Both the position numbers and the translations under genes were made by a program. From JAIPEK01 sp041685935 (GTDB taxonomy: Bacteria; Desulfobacterota; Desulfobacteria; Desulfobacterales; Desulfobacteraceae), in assembly GCA_041685935.1 (NCBI GenBank), contig JAWLES010000096.1, positions 1-9,080 of the forward strand: DNA of 9,080 nucleotides. Reading direction: 5' to 3'. Shown piece by piece: positions 1-8,829 of this stretch; position 1 is the first letter of the stretch, and each line of letters opens with the position of its first letter. The notes beneath the pieces were generated by a model. The model searched no databases. It was given only the letters and a program-made list of their open reading frames with translations, and was not told the origin of the DNA.

Positions 1-399
1 GTGCTGTCCATGATGATAAGTTATCCCGGCGTGAAAGAGGAGGTCGAGAATAGGCGGGTCCTTGACTATTTTTATTCTGAAAAACTAAAGGCCATAGGGA
101 AGAAAGTGCTTGCTGCTGACCCGGAGGATGAGCATTTTATGTTCAGGCTTATGGCCTCTGCTGAAACCGATGAACAGAGGGAGGCGATGGCGGCGCTGGC
201 CATGTCTGATACCTTTGATTCGGATTATATCAGGGAAAAGGCCGCAGCCTTGATGGATAGAATTATCAAAATCCGGGAAAAAAAAGAGAACACTCTGACA
301 AGACGGATTAAACAAGCGGAAAAGAGTTGCGATGCCGATCCTTTTGAACTGCTTGCTCAAAAGCAGGAAGAGATCAGGCGGCTGCATGGAAATAAATAA
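1..399 (+). CDS. dnaG: DNA primase DnaG, C-terminal fragment (5' end outside the window)
   Basis: This is the last 132 residues of a protein whose start lies upstream; the GTG at base 1 is only the window edge. DnaG lays down RNA primers at the replication fork, and its C-terminal helical domain docks on the DnaB helicase. The visible part is all-helical and charged, opens with a leucine-rich helix followed by a Tyr-Pro turn, and ends in a Lys/Glu/Arg-rich tail, as expected for the DnaB-binding domain. The zinc-binding and TOPRIM catalytic domains are not in view. The main support is context: rpoD follows after 25 nt, the conserved dnaG-rpoD order of the macromolecular-synthesis operon. The sequence of this domain is poorly conserved, so the name rests on position plus general character. 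Confidence 0.85.
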   Translation: MLSMMISYPGVKEEVENRRVLDYFYSEKLKAIGKKVLAADPEDEHFMFRLMASAETDEQREAMAALAMSDTFDSDYIREKAAALMDRIIKIREKKENTLTRRIKQAEKSCDADPFELLAQKQEEIRRLHGNK

Positions 400-424
400 C
401 TTTTAGCCTTTGGGGGGCTTATTT

Positions 425-2254
<1,830 letters not shown>

Positions 2255-2257
2255 AAC

Positions 2258-2286
2258 TTGACAGTGAAGGGATTCCCATATATAGT
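2258..2286 (+). promoter_or_regulatory. Sigma-70 promoter for the CAU tRNA gene
   Basis: A perfect -35 box TTGACA (2258-2263) is separated by exactly 17 bp from a -10 box TATAGT (2281-2286, 5 of 6 consensus). Transcription should start near 2292-2294, giving a leader of about 20 nt ahead of the mature tRNA 5' end at 2312 for RNase P to remove. The -35 box begins three bases after the rpoD stop codon. Such a near-consensus promoter fits a stable RNA gene. Confidence 0.85.
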
Positions 2287-2311
2287 ACTTGAGTTTTGCT
2301 GATGGTCATTG

Positions 2312-2388
2312 GGGCCCATAGCTCAGTTTGGCAGAGCCACCGGCTCATAACCGGTCGGTCCCTGGTTCGACTCCAGGTGGGCCCACCA
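2312..2388 (+). tRNA. tRNA with anticodon CAU (elongator tRNA-Met, or tRNA-Ile2)
   Basis: A complete 77-nt cloverleaf can be folded by eye. The acceptor stem is GGGCCCA (2312-2318) with TGGGCCC (2378-2384), discriminator A2385 and an encoded CCA at 2386-2388. The D stem is GCTC/GAGC. The anticodon stem is ACCGG (2339-2343) with CCGGT (2351-2355), around loop CTCATAA with anticodon CAT at 2346-2348. The T stem is CCTGG/CCAGG around loop TTCGACT. It is not the initiator: position 1-72 is a G-C pair and the anticodon stem lacks the three G-C pairs next to the loop. Default naming would be elongator tRNA-Met. However, pairs C4-G69 and C5-G68 match the known E. coli TilS recognition set, so the tRNA could be the lysidine-modified tRNA-Ile2 that reads AUA. 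Confidence 0.95.
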
Positions 2389-2486
2389 TTTGGAAAACAG
2401 CAGATTTGATACCGGACTGTACAAGAAACGACAACGGAAAATTCAAGCCGTTTATGATTGTAAAACGAATATCAAGTAAAAATTGT

Positions 2487-2524
2487 CAAAAAAGGGCGGG
2501 GTGGTTGCAACCCGCCCTTTTTTT
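2487..2524 (+). terminator. Strong intrinsic terminator (bidirectional form)
   Basis: A perfect 7-bp GC stem, GGGCGGG (2494-2500) with CCCGCCC (2511-2517), closes a 10-nt loop. It is preceded by an A-run and followed by seven T residues (2518-2524), so it can end transcripts from either side. It would terminate the tRNA transcript and any readthrough from rpoD. Its T-run ends at the base before the ribosome-binding site of the next gene, so transcripts starting upstream must read through it to express that gene. Confidence 0.9.
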
Positions 2525-2537
2525 GTGAGGAAACCGT

Positions 2538-3359
2538 ATGCTGGCGCGGACAGCCGATATAATTGAACTTGTGGACACCCTGGCCCCTTTCCGGCTTGCG
2601 GAAGAATGGGATAACAGCGGACTCCAGGCCGGTGATCCCGAATGGCCCGTCCACAAAATTATCATCTCGCTGGACCCGTCCATGGAGGTTATGGAAGAGG
2701 CGGAAAAACAGAATGCGGGCATGGTTCTTACCCATCACCCCCTGCTGATAAAACCGGAAAAGTCCATTCTGTTCAATCAAATGCCCGGTTCAGCCATATC
2801 TGTGTCATGCCGGAACCGTATCTCCATTGTATCCGCCCACACCAGTCTGGACAAGGCCCAACAGGGATTGAACGACTGTTTCGCCTCCCTTGTCGGGCTC
2901 AGGGACCTTTTGCCTCTGGTTCCTGATTCGGACGAAAACACTGAGCTATACGGCTCTCCCGGGTTCGGACGGAAAGGTGAACTGCAATTCCCCGGGACCC
3001 TTGAGAGTGTTGCATCCGGGATCAAAACAAGCCTTGGCCTTGATCGTGTGAAGCTTGTCTGCGAGAATAGAGGAAGAGAAATTAAAACCGCAGCGGTGTG
3101 CACAGGAAGCGGCGGTTCTTTTGTGGATGATTTTTTAAGGTCCGGTGCTGATGTGTATATCACAGGGGATATCAAGTACCATGAAGCAAGGCGGGTTGAG
3201 GAAAACTGCCGTGCTCTGATTGATGTCGGTCATTTCGCATCAGAGATTGCCGCGGTCGGCCTTTTGTACGACAGGTTGAGATCCGCAGCTTTTCATGCGG
3301 GTTTTGAGGTTGAAATCATTAAATATAAAAAGGAAAAAGATCCATTCACCATTTTTTAA
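2538..3359 (+). CDS. Nif3-like dinuclear metal centre protein (YbgI / NIF3 family)
   Basis: The 273-aa product belongs to the NIF3 family, which forms hexameric toroids with a two-metal site. Many members are labelled GTP cyclohydrolase 1 type 2 homologue, but the physiological reaction is not settled. The expected ligands are all present: H66-H67 in THHPLL, H101 and D105 in AHTSLD, and H232 and E236 in GHFASE near the C-terminus. The N-terminal segment has the family motif EEWDNSGLQ at about 22-30. At 273 aa this is the short form, without the PII-like middle insert of longer homologues. ATG 2538 is preceded by GTGAGGA (2525-2531) at good spacing. This ribosome-binding site abuts the T-run of the upstream terminator. 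The gene opens a co-directional cluster with the zinc-ribbon gene 18 nt downstream. Confidence 0.93.
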   Translation: MLARTADIIELVDTLAPFRLAEEWDNSGLQAGDPEWPVHKIIISLDPSMEVMEEAEKQNAGMVLTHHPLLIKPEKSILFNQMPGSAISVSCRNRISIVSAHTSLDKAQQGLNDCFASLVGLRDLLPLVPDSDENTELYGSPGFGRKGELQFPGTLESVASGIKTSLGLDRVKLVCENRGREIKTAAVCTGSGGSFVDDFLRSGADVYITGDIKYHEARRVEENCRALIDVGHFASEIAAVGLLYDRLRSAAFHAGFEVEIIKYKKEKDPFTIF

Positions 3360-3377
3360 GGTTCTTTTAAAGGTATT

Positions 3378-4106
3378 ATGAGTATGGAGGAGACAACCAA
3401 AGGACAGATCGGAACGCTTATAAAGCTTCAGGAAGCGGAAAGTGAAATCGTCAGACTTGAATCCGTGTTAAAACAGGTTGAGAAGGAGCAGAACCGGGTA
3501 TCAAGCAAGCTGAAGGAGTTTGAAAAGGCGCTCAACGAGCTTGAAGAGAGCTACAATCTCATCGAATCCGCCTGCAGCGAATGCGAATCCGAAATCGAGG
3601 TGCTTGATCAGCGGATCAAGACAAGCAACGAGCATTTGAGGCAGGTGAAGACGAACAAGGAGTATCAGGCAGTCAAACGGGAAATCGATGACAACAGCAA
3701 GCGCAAAGAGGAGCTTGAAAACAACCTGCTCAGATATTTCAGTGAAAAAGAGGATAAAGAGCAGGCGCTTGCGGATAAACGCAAAGAGTACGAGCAGCTC
3801 GTCGAGCAGATAAAGGCTGAGAATGAGGATATTGAAAAACGCTCCGCCGATGACAGGGAACTTTTAGAGGAGTGCAGGAAAAAAAGCCGTCAAATGGGTG
3901 AGGAAATCGACCCGGATATTTTTGACAAGTTCAAGAAAATATCCAGGCTGAACAACGGGCTGGCAGTGGTTCCCGTACGCAGCCAGGCATGCATGGGATG
4001 TTTTTTGAATATTCCGCCCCAGCTTTTTATAGAGGTGCAAAGGGGAAATTCACTGATAATGTGCCCCCAGTGCAACCGGTTCCTCTATTTTGAACACGAA
4101 GAATAA
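3378..4106 (+). CDS. Coiled-coil protein with C-terminal C4 zinc ribbon (zf-RING_7 / COG1579-like)
   Basis: The 242-aa product has a long, highly charged Glu/Lys/Arg helical region, probably an antiparallel coiled coil, over about residues 8-190. A compact C-terminal zinc ribbon follows, with C205-x2-C208 and C229-x2-C232 as the four metal ligands. This architecture matches COG1579-type proteins, which have been suggested to bind nucleic acid; their role is not established. There is no signal peptide or membrane segment, so it should be cytoplasmic. The start at ATG 3378 has AAAGG close upstream; ATG 3384 two codons later is equally possible. It sits 18 nt after the Nif3-like gene, a pairing I recall as common in deltaproteobacteria, and only a few nucleotides before rnpB. 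Confidence 0.9.
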   Translation: MSMEETTKGQIGTLIKLQEAESEIVRLESVLKQVEKEQNRVSSKLKEFEKALNELEESYNLIESACSECESEIEVLDQRIKTSNEHLRQVKTNKEYQAVKREIDDNSKRKEELENNLLRYFSEKEDKEQALADKRKEYEQLVEQIKAENEDIEKRSADDRELLEECRKKSRQMGEEIDPDIFDKFKKISRLNNGLAVVPVRSQACMGCFLNIPPQLFIEVQRGNSLIMCPQCNRFLYFEHEE

Positions 4107-4111
4107 AAAGG

Positions 4112-4548
<437 letters not shown>

Positions 4549-4586
4549 TTACCCTCTGCCGCGGACGGCGCAGATGAAAGGAGAAC

Positions 4587-5918
4587 GTGACAGTATTCAG
4601 TATGGACCGATACTGCAGCATATCATTCAAGGAAAAGGTCAATCTCTTTTCCTTTGAATACCTCAAGTGTATCCGGTTTATTGCGGATCTCGAGGATGAC
4701 GATTACAATTTCACGAAAAAACTCTATTCCAAGCTGATCACCACCTCCCACCTGCTGGAAGACCTCCTTGATTTCCACGGGGCGAAGAACAACTGGAAAT
4801 GGGTGTTTTACAGGGAGCTTTGCGCAGCGGTCAGACATATTTCCCTTGCGGGTTACTCCCAGAAGCATATCCTCAACCGGCTCGATTTTTACGAGTTTGA
4901 AGGCGGGAATGATCAGGTGTTCAGGCTGGAATCGAGTGATACCTTCAGGATTCTTCAGGACTCTTTGAAAACAGCGGCCCCGGTTATTCTGAAAGAGGCG
5001 GAGCGCCTTGATATTGAGCTTCCCGAATGCGGCTACTCTTTCCAGTACTTCCCGAGCATCGGGTCCACCGAGTTTCTGGATCACAACATTGACGATTTTG
5101 CGGATGTGGACATAAGACAGCAGCGCCAGAATCTGACCAAGATTGCAAGTGAGTTTCTGGAAACCATTGTCAGCTTTGAGCACTTTGCCTTTTTTGAGCG
5201 GTACCCCCAGGAGAAGATCCGCAAGCTGGTGCCGGACAGTATCAACGAGGTTGAGATCCGCAGGTTTGAAATGCTTTTGCACAATCTTCAGTCCTCGTTT
5301 GATTCATACGTGATCAGCTCCGGCGGACAGTGCGACAACCGCAAGCTCAACCAGCTCAGGAGCCATTTTTCCATCGTTTTCCATATGCTGCAGGTTATGG
5401 GCAGGCTGCTCCATTTTTATGAACGGCATCTGCACGATATCGGGTACAAGGATATTTACAAGAGTGTGAGCGAGTCCCTGGCGGAACTCATAGACCCGGA
5501 TGTTCTTCTGGACCGGGCGGTGAACTACTGTCTTTACTATTCATGGCAGTTTTTATCTTCCGGGAAAAAACTTGCTTCCAGAATCGTGAATGAAAATATG
5601 GAAGTCTCGCGCATTACCGTTGATATCCCCAGGGACCGGGGTTTTCATTCAAGGCCGAGTATGCTGGTGGCTAAAATAGTGCATCACTATGGCGGGGAAG
5701 TGACTCTCATCGTGGGGGAAGATCGTTTTGACGCGTCCAGTGTTCTTGATATTCAGTGGGCAGGGGGAAAAATTAAAAAGGAAGATTTCCAGCGTATTGT
5801 CTTTGAAGGGGACTCAAGGGCGCTTGAGGACATTGAGGTGCTTGCCGCCGTAAATTACGGCGAGGATACCATGGGCAAAGGAATTCCGCTGCCCAAAGAA
5901 CTCTCTTATCTGAACTGA
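4587..5918 (+). CDS. HPr-domain phosphocarrier-like protein with long uncharacterised N-terminal region
   Basis: The 443-aa product ends in a PTS HPr-like domain, about residues 341-425. It carries GFHSRP at 352-357, equivalent to the GLHARP active site, so H354 is the presumed phosphorylated histidine with R356 and P357 beside it. S385, in DASSVL, aligns with the regulatory serine (Ser46) of HPr. A normal HPr is only about 85-90 aa. The first ~335 residues are mostly helical, rich in aromatics and histidine, with no membrane segment or signal peptide, and I do not recognise them. The GTG start at 4587 follows AAAGGAG (4577-4583) with a short 3-nt gap. ATG 4602 would be too far from that site. 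The gene lies about 40 nt after rnpB and 13 nt before ispD. A regulatory role, not sugar uptake, is more likely but unproven. Confidence 0.88.
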   Translation: MTVFSMDRYCSISFKEKVNLFSFEYLKCIRFIADLEDDDYNFTKKLYSKLITTSHLLEDLLDFHGAKNNWKWVFYRELCAAVRHISLAGYSQKHILNRLDFYEFEGGNDQVFRLESSDTFRILQDSLKTAAPVILKEAERLDIELPECGYSFQYFPSIGSTEFLDHNIDDFADVDIRQQRQNLTKIASEFLETIVSFEHFAFFERYPQEKIRKLVPDSINEVEIRRFEMLLHNLQSSFDSYVISSGGQCDNRKLNQLRSHFSIVFHMLQVMGRLLHFYERHLHDIGYKDIYKSVSESLAELIDPDVLLDRAVNYCLYYSWQFLSSGKKLASRIVNENMEVSRITVDIPRDRGFHSRPSMLVAKIVHHYGGEVTLIVGEDRFDASSVLDIQWAGGKIKKEDFQRIVFEGDSRALEDIEVLAAVNYGEDTMGKGIPLPKELSYLN

Positions 5919-5931
5919 TTGGTACAACCGA

Positions 5932-6639
5932 ATGGAACCGTTTGAGGTTTTCGTTATCGTGGTGGCCGGAGGCAGCGGCCTGAGGATGCAGGCGCCTGTG
6001 AAAAAGCAGTATCTTCCCCTGAAAGGGAAACCGGTTTTGCATCATACTCTTCAGGCGTTCGGAAGGGTTGAAGAGGGCCGGCGGATCGTACTCGCGGTTC
6101 CGGGCGAGGATCTTGAATACTGCCGGAATACTCTGCCGCCGTTACTGGATACGCGCTGTGAACTGTTCGTCATTTCCGGAGGGGAAAAACGCCTGCAGTC
6201 GGTGGCAAATGCGCTTGCCGAAGTAAAGAGGCATTGCCGGGATTCCTCCGGGACCATAGTTCTTATCCACGACGGAGTCAGGCCGTTTGTGGAGCCCGGG
6301 CTGATCAGACGCTGCCTGCGGGGCGCTGTCCGCAAAGGGGCGTGCGTCCCCGCCCTCTCGTCGGTGGATACACTCAAGGAGGTTGATGAGAAAGGCACGG
6401 TTGTCAGGACCGTTGACAGGAAAAGGATCTTCAGGATTCAAACTCCCCAGGCATTCAGGCTCGATCTCATTATGAAAGCATTTGATATCGCAGCGGAAGA
6501 TGGATTCGAAGGAACCGACGATGCCTCTGTGGCGGAATACGCAGGGTACGGGGTTCATGTCACGGAAGGCTCCGGGCGGAACATCAAGATTACCACCGGT
6601 GAGGACATGGCCCTGGCTGAGTTTCTGCTATCCCACTGA
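5932..6639 (+). CDS. ispD: 2-C-methyl-D-erythritol 4-phosphate cytidylyltransferase (IspD)
   Basis: IspD transfers CMP from CTP to methylerythritol phosphate, giving CDP-methylerythritol, the third step of the MEP pathway to isoprenoids. The 235-aa length is normal. The nucleotide loop is AGGSGLRM at 12-19 with R18, followed by KKQYLPLKGKPVL with K25; these correspond to catalytic R20 and K27 of E. coli, though the usual proline before this lysine is replaced by lysine. IHDGVRPFV (112-120) contains D114 and R117. QTPQAF is at 170-175, TDDASVAE at 195-202, and NIKITTGEDMAL at 217-228 with K219 matching K213 of E. coli. There is no fused IspF domain. ATG 5932 gives the usual short lead into the glycine loop, but no good ribosome-binding site precedes it, so translation may be coupled to the upstream gene 13 nt away. 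The 3' end overlaps the opposing gene by 12 bp. Confidence 0.96.
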   Translation: MEPFEVFVIVVAGGSGLRMQAPVKKQYLPLKGKPVLHHTLQAFGRVEEGRRIVLAVPGEDLEYCRNTLPPLLDTRCELFVISGGEKRLQSVANALAEVKRHCRDSSGTIVLIHDGVRPFVEPGLIRRCLRGAVRKGACVPALSSVDTLKEVDEKGTVVRTVDRKRIFRIQTPQAFRLDLIMKAFDIAAEDGFEGTDDASVAEYAGYGVHVTEGSGRNIKITTGEDMALAEFLLSH

Positions 6640-7653
6640 GACGTACCTGATTGTGTCGGCAAACCTGTCCACCTGATCCTCCGTGGTGTTGAAACAGGTC
6701 ATGAGCCGAACCTTTGACAGTGTTTCATCCCATGTATAAAAATAGTACTCTTTTTGGAGGATCTCCACAAGGTGGCCGGGAATTGCTGCAAACACAACGT
6801 TGGACTGCACCTTTTCAGTAACTTCCACATGGGCGAGATCTTTGATTTTCAGGTACAAACGCTCTGCCATACGGTTGGCGTGTGCCGCGCTTTCAAGCCA
6901 TAGCCCGTCGGCCAGAAGGGCGTCGAACTGGGCGGCGATAAACCGCATTTTGGATCCGAGCTGCATGCCCTGTTTTCTGATCCGGTTGAAGTGTTCTGCA
7001 AGCTCTCTGTCAAAAAATACAACAGCCTCTCCGTACATGATGCCGTTTTTGGTACCTCCGAAGCTCAGGATGTCCACCCCTGCCTCCGAGGTCATCTCTC
7101 TCGGGTCAATGTTAAGATGCGCCACAGCATTTGCGATCCGGGCCCCGTCCATGTGAAGACAGAGGCCGTTTTCATGTGCAAGCCCGGCTATGGCCGCGAT
7201 TTCATCCGTGGTATAAACCTCGCCCAGCTCAGTGGGCTGGGTGATAGACACAACTTTCGGCCGGCTGTGGTGCGGATCGTCAAAACCTTTTAAAAGGGGC
7301 CGTATGTCTTCCAGGGAGATCTTCCCGCCTTTTGAGGGTACCGGAATGGTTTTGCACCCGGTGAACTTTTCCGGTGCTCCGCATTCATCCACGTTCATAT
7401 GAGACTCTGCGGAGACGATTACACTGTGGAAAGATCTGGCGGCTGCAGCAAGGGACAGGACATTTGCGGCGGTTCCGTTGAAAACAAAGAATACATCAAT
7501 GGATTCGCCGAATAATTCCCTGAATCTGTCAGCGGCCTTTTTTGTATATTCATCGTTTCCGTAGGGGGGAACGTGGCCGTTGTTGGCCTTTAAAAGGGCA
7601 TTCATGACCTTTTCATGTACACCTGAAATATTATCGCTTGCAAATCCCTGCAT
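6628..7653 (-). CDS. ltaE: Low-specificity L-threonine aldolase (PLP-dependent)
   Basis: This PLP enzyme of the beta-eliminating-lyase/threonine-aldolase family splits L-threonine or allo-threonine to glycine and acetaldehyde. The 341-aa length is typical. The N-terminus has the family opening FASDN (4-8) and PPYGNDEYT (29-37). H85 in ESHMNVDECG should stack on the cofactor ring, D169 in HMDGAR should contact the pyridine nitrogen, and K202 in SFGGTKNG is the presumed Schiff-base lysine. Reading on the minus strand, ATG at 7653-7651 has AAGAGG about 10 nt upstream. Other members of the family act on related beta-hydroxy amino acids, so exact substrate preference is inferred. The gene runs against the cluster on its left and is divergent from the genes on its right. 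Its last codons overlap the end of ispD. Confidence 0.93.
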   Translation of the reverse strand: MQGFASDNISGVHEKVMNALLKANNGHVPPYGNDEYTKKAADRFRELFGESIDVFFVFNGTAANVLSLAAAARSFHSVIVSAESHMNVDECGAPEKFTGCKTIPVPSKGGKISLEDIRPLLKGFDDPHHSRPKVVSITQPTELGEVYTTDEIAAIAGLAHENGLCLHMDGARIANAVAHLNIDPREMTSEAGVDILSFGGTKNGIMYGEAVVFFDRELAEHFNRIRKQGMQLGSKMRFIAAQFDALLADGLWLESAAHANRMAERLYLKIKDLAHVEVTEKVQSNVVFAAIPGHLVEILQKEYYFYTWDETLSKVRLMTCFNTTEDQVDRFADTIRYVSVG

Positions 7654-7690
7654 GCCTGTAAAGCCTCTTTTCTTAAATAACTGTTGACCC

Positions 7691-7724
7691 TCACATGGGA
7701 AAATAAACCCTTTACTTTCACATG
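7691..7724 (-). repeat. Direct repeat CATGTGA over the aldolase promoter (possible operator pair)
   Basis: The heptamer TCACATG, read as CATGTGA on the minus strand, occurs at 7691-7697 and 7718-7724, 27 bp apart. One copy overlaps the -35 side of the candidate aldolase promoter and the other lies at the expected start point. Placement suggests binding sites for a regulator, but two 7-mers in AT-rich DNA could be chance. Confidence 0.35.
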
Positions 7725-7728
7725 TAAA
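7700..7728 (-). promoter_or_regulatory. Probable sigma-70 promoter for the threonine aldolase gene
   Basis: On the minus strand, TTTACA (7728-7723, 5 of 6 matches to the -35 consensus) is followed after exactly 17 bp by TATTTT (7705-7700, 4 of 6 matches to the -10 consensus). The start would be near 7693, leaving a leader of about 40 nt to the ATG at 7653. It is the best-spaced candidate on this strand. Two CATGTGA copies lie over it. Confidence 0.45.
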
Positions 7729-7799
7729 TATGCGAAATTTTACCTGTGCCGGGCATTAAAGAAGAATACACGGCATTTGTCAAGTTTGGATTTGCAGAT

Positions 7800-7828
7800 T
7801 TGTTAATTTGAAACACGCTTTTTATTAA
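7800..7828 (+). promoter_or_regulatory. Candidate promoter for the substrate-binding protein gene
   Basis: TTGTTA (7800-7805) and TATTAA (7823-7828) are separated by 17 bp, each matching 4 of 6 consensus bases. The start would be near 7835, about 20 nt before the ATG at 7858. The match is weak, but some promoter is required in this divergent intergenic region because the gene to the left points the other way. Confidence 0.3.
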
Positions 7829-7857
7829 AGTGTGCCGTTTCCAAAGTGGAGGTCAGA

Positions 7858-8796
7858 ATGGCGGAAAAACCGGTTATAAAGATTGGACACTTAACGATCA
7901 CGGACCATCTTATTCTTGGTGTTACGGCCCTGAAACTCAAAAAGGGAATGGAGACCTTTGAACACTGCACACTTGAGACCGTCAAAAAAAACGGCTGGAA
8001 CGAAGTAGCTGACGCTCTGGCCACAAAACAGCTTGACGGCGCCTTTATACTGGCCCCCACAGCCATGGACCTGTTCAAGTCGGGGGTTGAGCTGAAACTC
8101 TTGCTTTTGACGCATAAATCCGGAAGTATCCTTGTCAAAAGCAAGAAAGCAAATATAGAAAAGATAGAAGATTTTGCCGGAAAAACCGTTCTGATACCAT
8201 ATCAGCTTTCCATCCACAACATGCTTTTTTACAAGCTACTCGCGGAAAAGGGTCTCACTCCGGGGCGGTCCGTGGATTCCAACGTTGATGTCATTCTCGA
8301 GGTGGTGGCTCCGTTCCAGATGCCCCAGGCACTGGAGTTAGATGATGAAGGAGAAATAGGCGGATTCATTGTTGCAGAGCCTTTCGGCTCCCAGGTGATT
8401 GCGTCGGGAAACGGAGAGGAGTTCTACCTTTCCAAGGATCTGTGGCCCAACCATCCCTGCTGCGTTTTTGTCATGCGGGATGAAATTATAGAAAAACACC
8501 CGGAGGCGGTGTTTGAGATCACAAAGAGTCTGGTGAAATCAGGCCTGTCCATTGATGCTCAACCCGACCCTGCTTCAGTCATCGGCGCCCAGTTCCTTTC
8601 CCAGGACAGGGACGTGATCCGTAACGTCCTTACCACTCCCCCTGACCGGATTCTCACAGGAGAGCTGTTTCCAGCCATCGAGGATCTTGACACAATCCAG
8701 AAGTACATGATGGATGAAATGAAGATCCTGACCAGCCTGATCGACCTTGACAAGTTTGTTGATACTCAGTTTGCCGGAAAGGCGGGCGCCAAGTAG
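7858..8796 (+). CDS. NrtA/CmpA-like ABC substrate-binding-type protein lacking a signal peptide
   Basis: The 312-aa product resembles the NMT1/NrtA-CmpA class of type 2 periplasmic binding proteins. It starts directly with a beta strand (IKIGHLTITDHL, about 6-17), followed by a segment like LATKQLDGAFILAPTAMDL, and later ANIEKIEDFAGKTVLIPYQ and GGFIVAEPFGSQVIASG. These are the usual lobe-1 and hinge features of the fold. ATG 7858 is chosen because GGAGGT sits just upstream (7848-7853); an in-frame GTG at 7846 overlaps that site. No signal peptide, lipobox cysteine or hydrophobic leader exists from either start, so the protein should stay in the cytoplasm. No permease or ATPase gene is seen beside it. 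Instead a Cache-type membrane receptor begins 33 nt downstream, suggesting a sensory or accessory role. The ligand is unknown. Confidence 0.82.
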   Translation: MAEKPVIKIGHLTITDHLILGVTALKLKKGMETFEHCTLETVKKNGWNEVADALATKQLDGAFILAPTAMDLFKSGVELKLLLLTHKSGSILVKSKKANIEKIEDFAGKTVLIPYQLSIHNMLFYKLLAEKGLTPGRSVDSNVDVILEVVAPFQMPQALELDDEGEIGGFIVAEPFGSQVIASGNGEEFYLSKDLWPNHPCCVFVMRDEIIEKHPEAVFEITKSLVKSGLSIDAQPDPASVIGAQFLSQDRDVIRNVLTTPPDRILTGELFPAIEDLDTIQKYMMDEMKILTSLIDLDKFVDTQFAGKAGAK

Positions 8797-8829
8797 CACG
8801 AAACCGGTATCAAAAAAAGAGGGGGTTGT

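Noticed and set aside
2376..2387. 12-bp palindrome GGTGGGCCCACC, possible operator
   Set aside because: It arises from the tRNA acceptor stem 3' strand plus its ACC end and needs no other explanation.
2328..2528. 66-codon open frame starting inside the tRNA
   Set aside because: It begins within the tRNA and runs through the terminator hairpin; there is no start signal.
4555..4574. Small hairpin TCTGC/GCAGA after rnpB as a terminator
   Set aside because: The stem is only about 5 bp and is followed by a ribosome-binding site, not a T-run.
4623..5282. 219-codon minus-strand open frame inside the HPr-fusion gene
   Set aside because: It is antisense to a gene with its own ribosome-binding site and a recognisable C-terminal domain, and shows no known motif.
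7783..7805. Possible sigma-54 promoter upstream of the binding-protein gene
   Set aside because: GG and GC dinucleotides are present but not with the required -24/-12 spacing.
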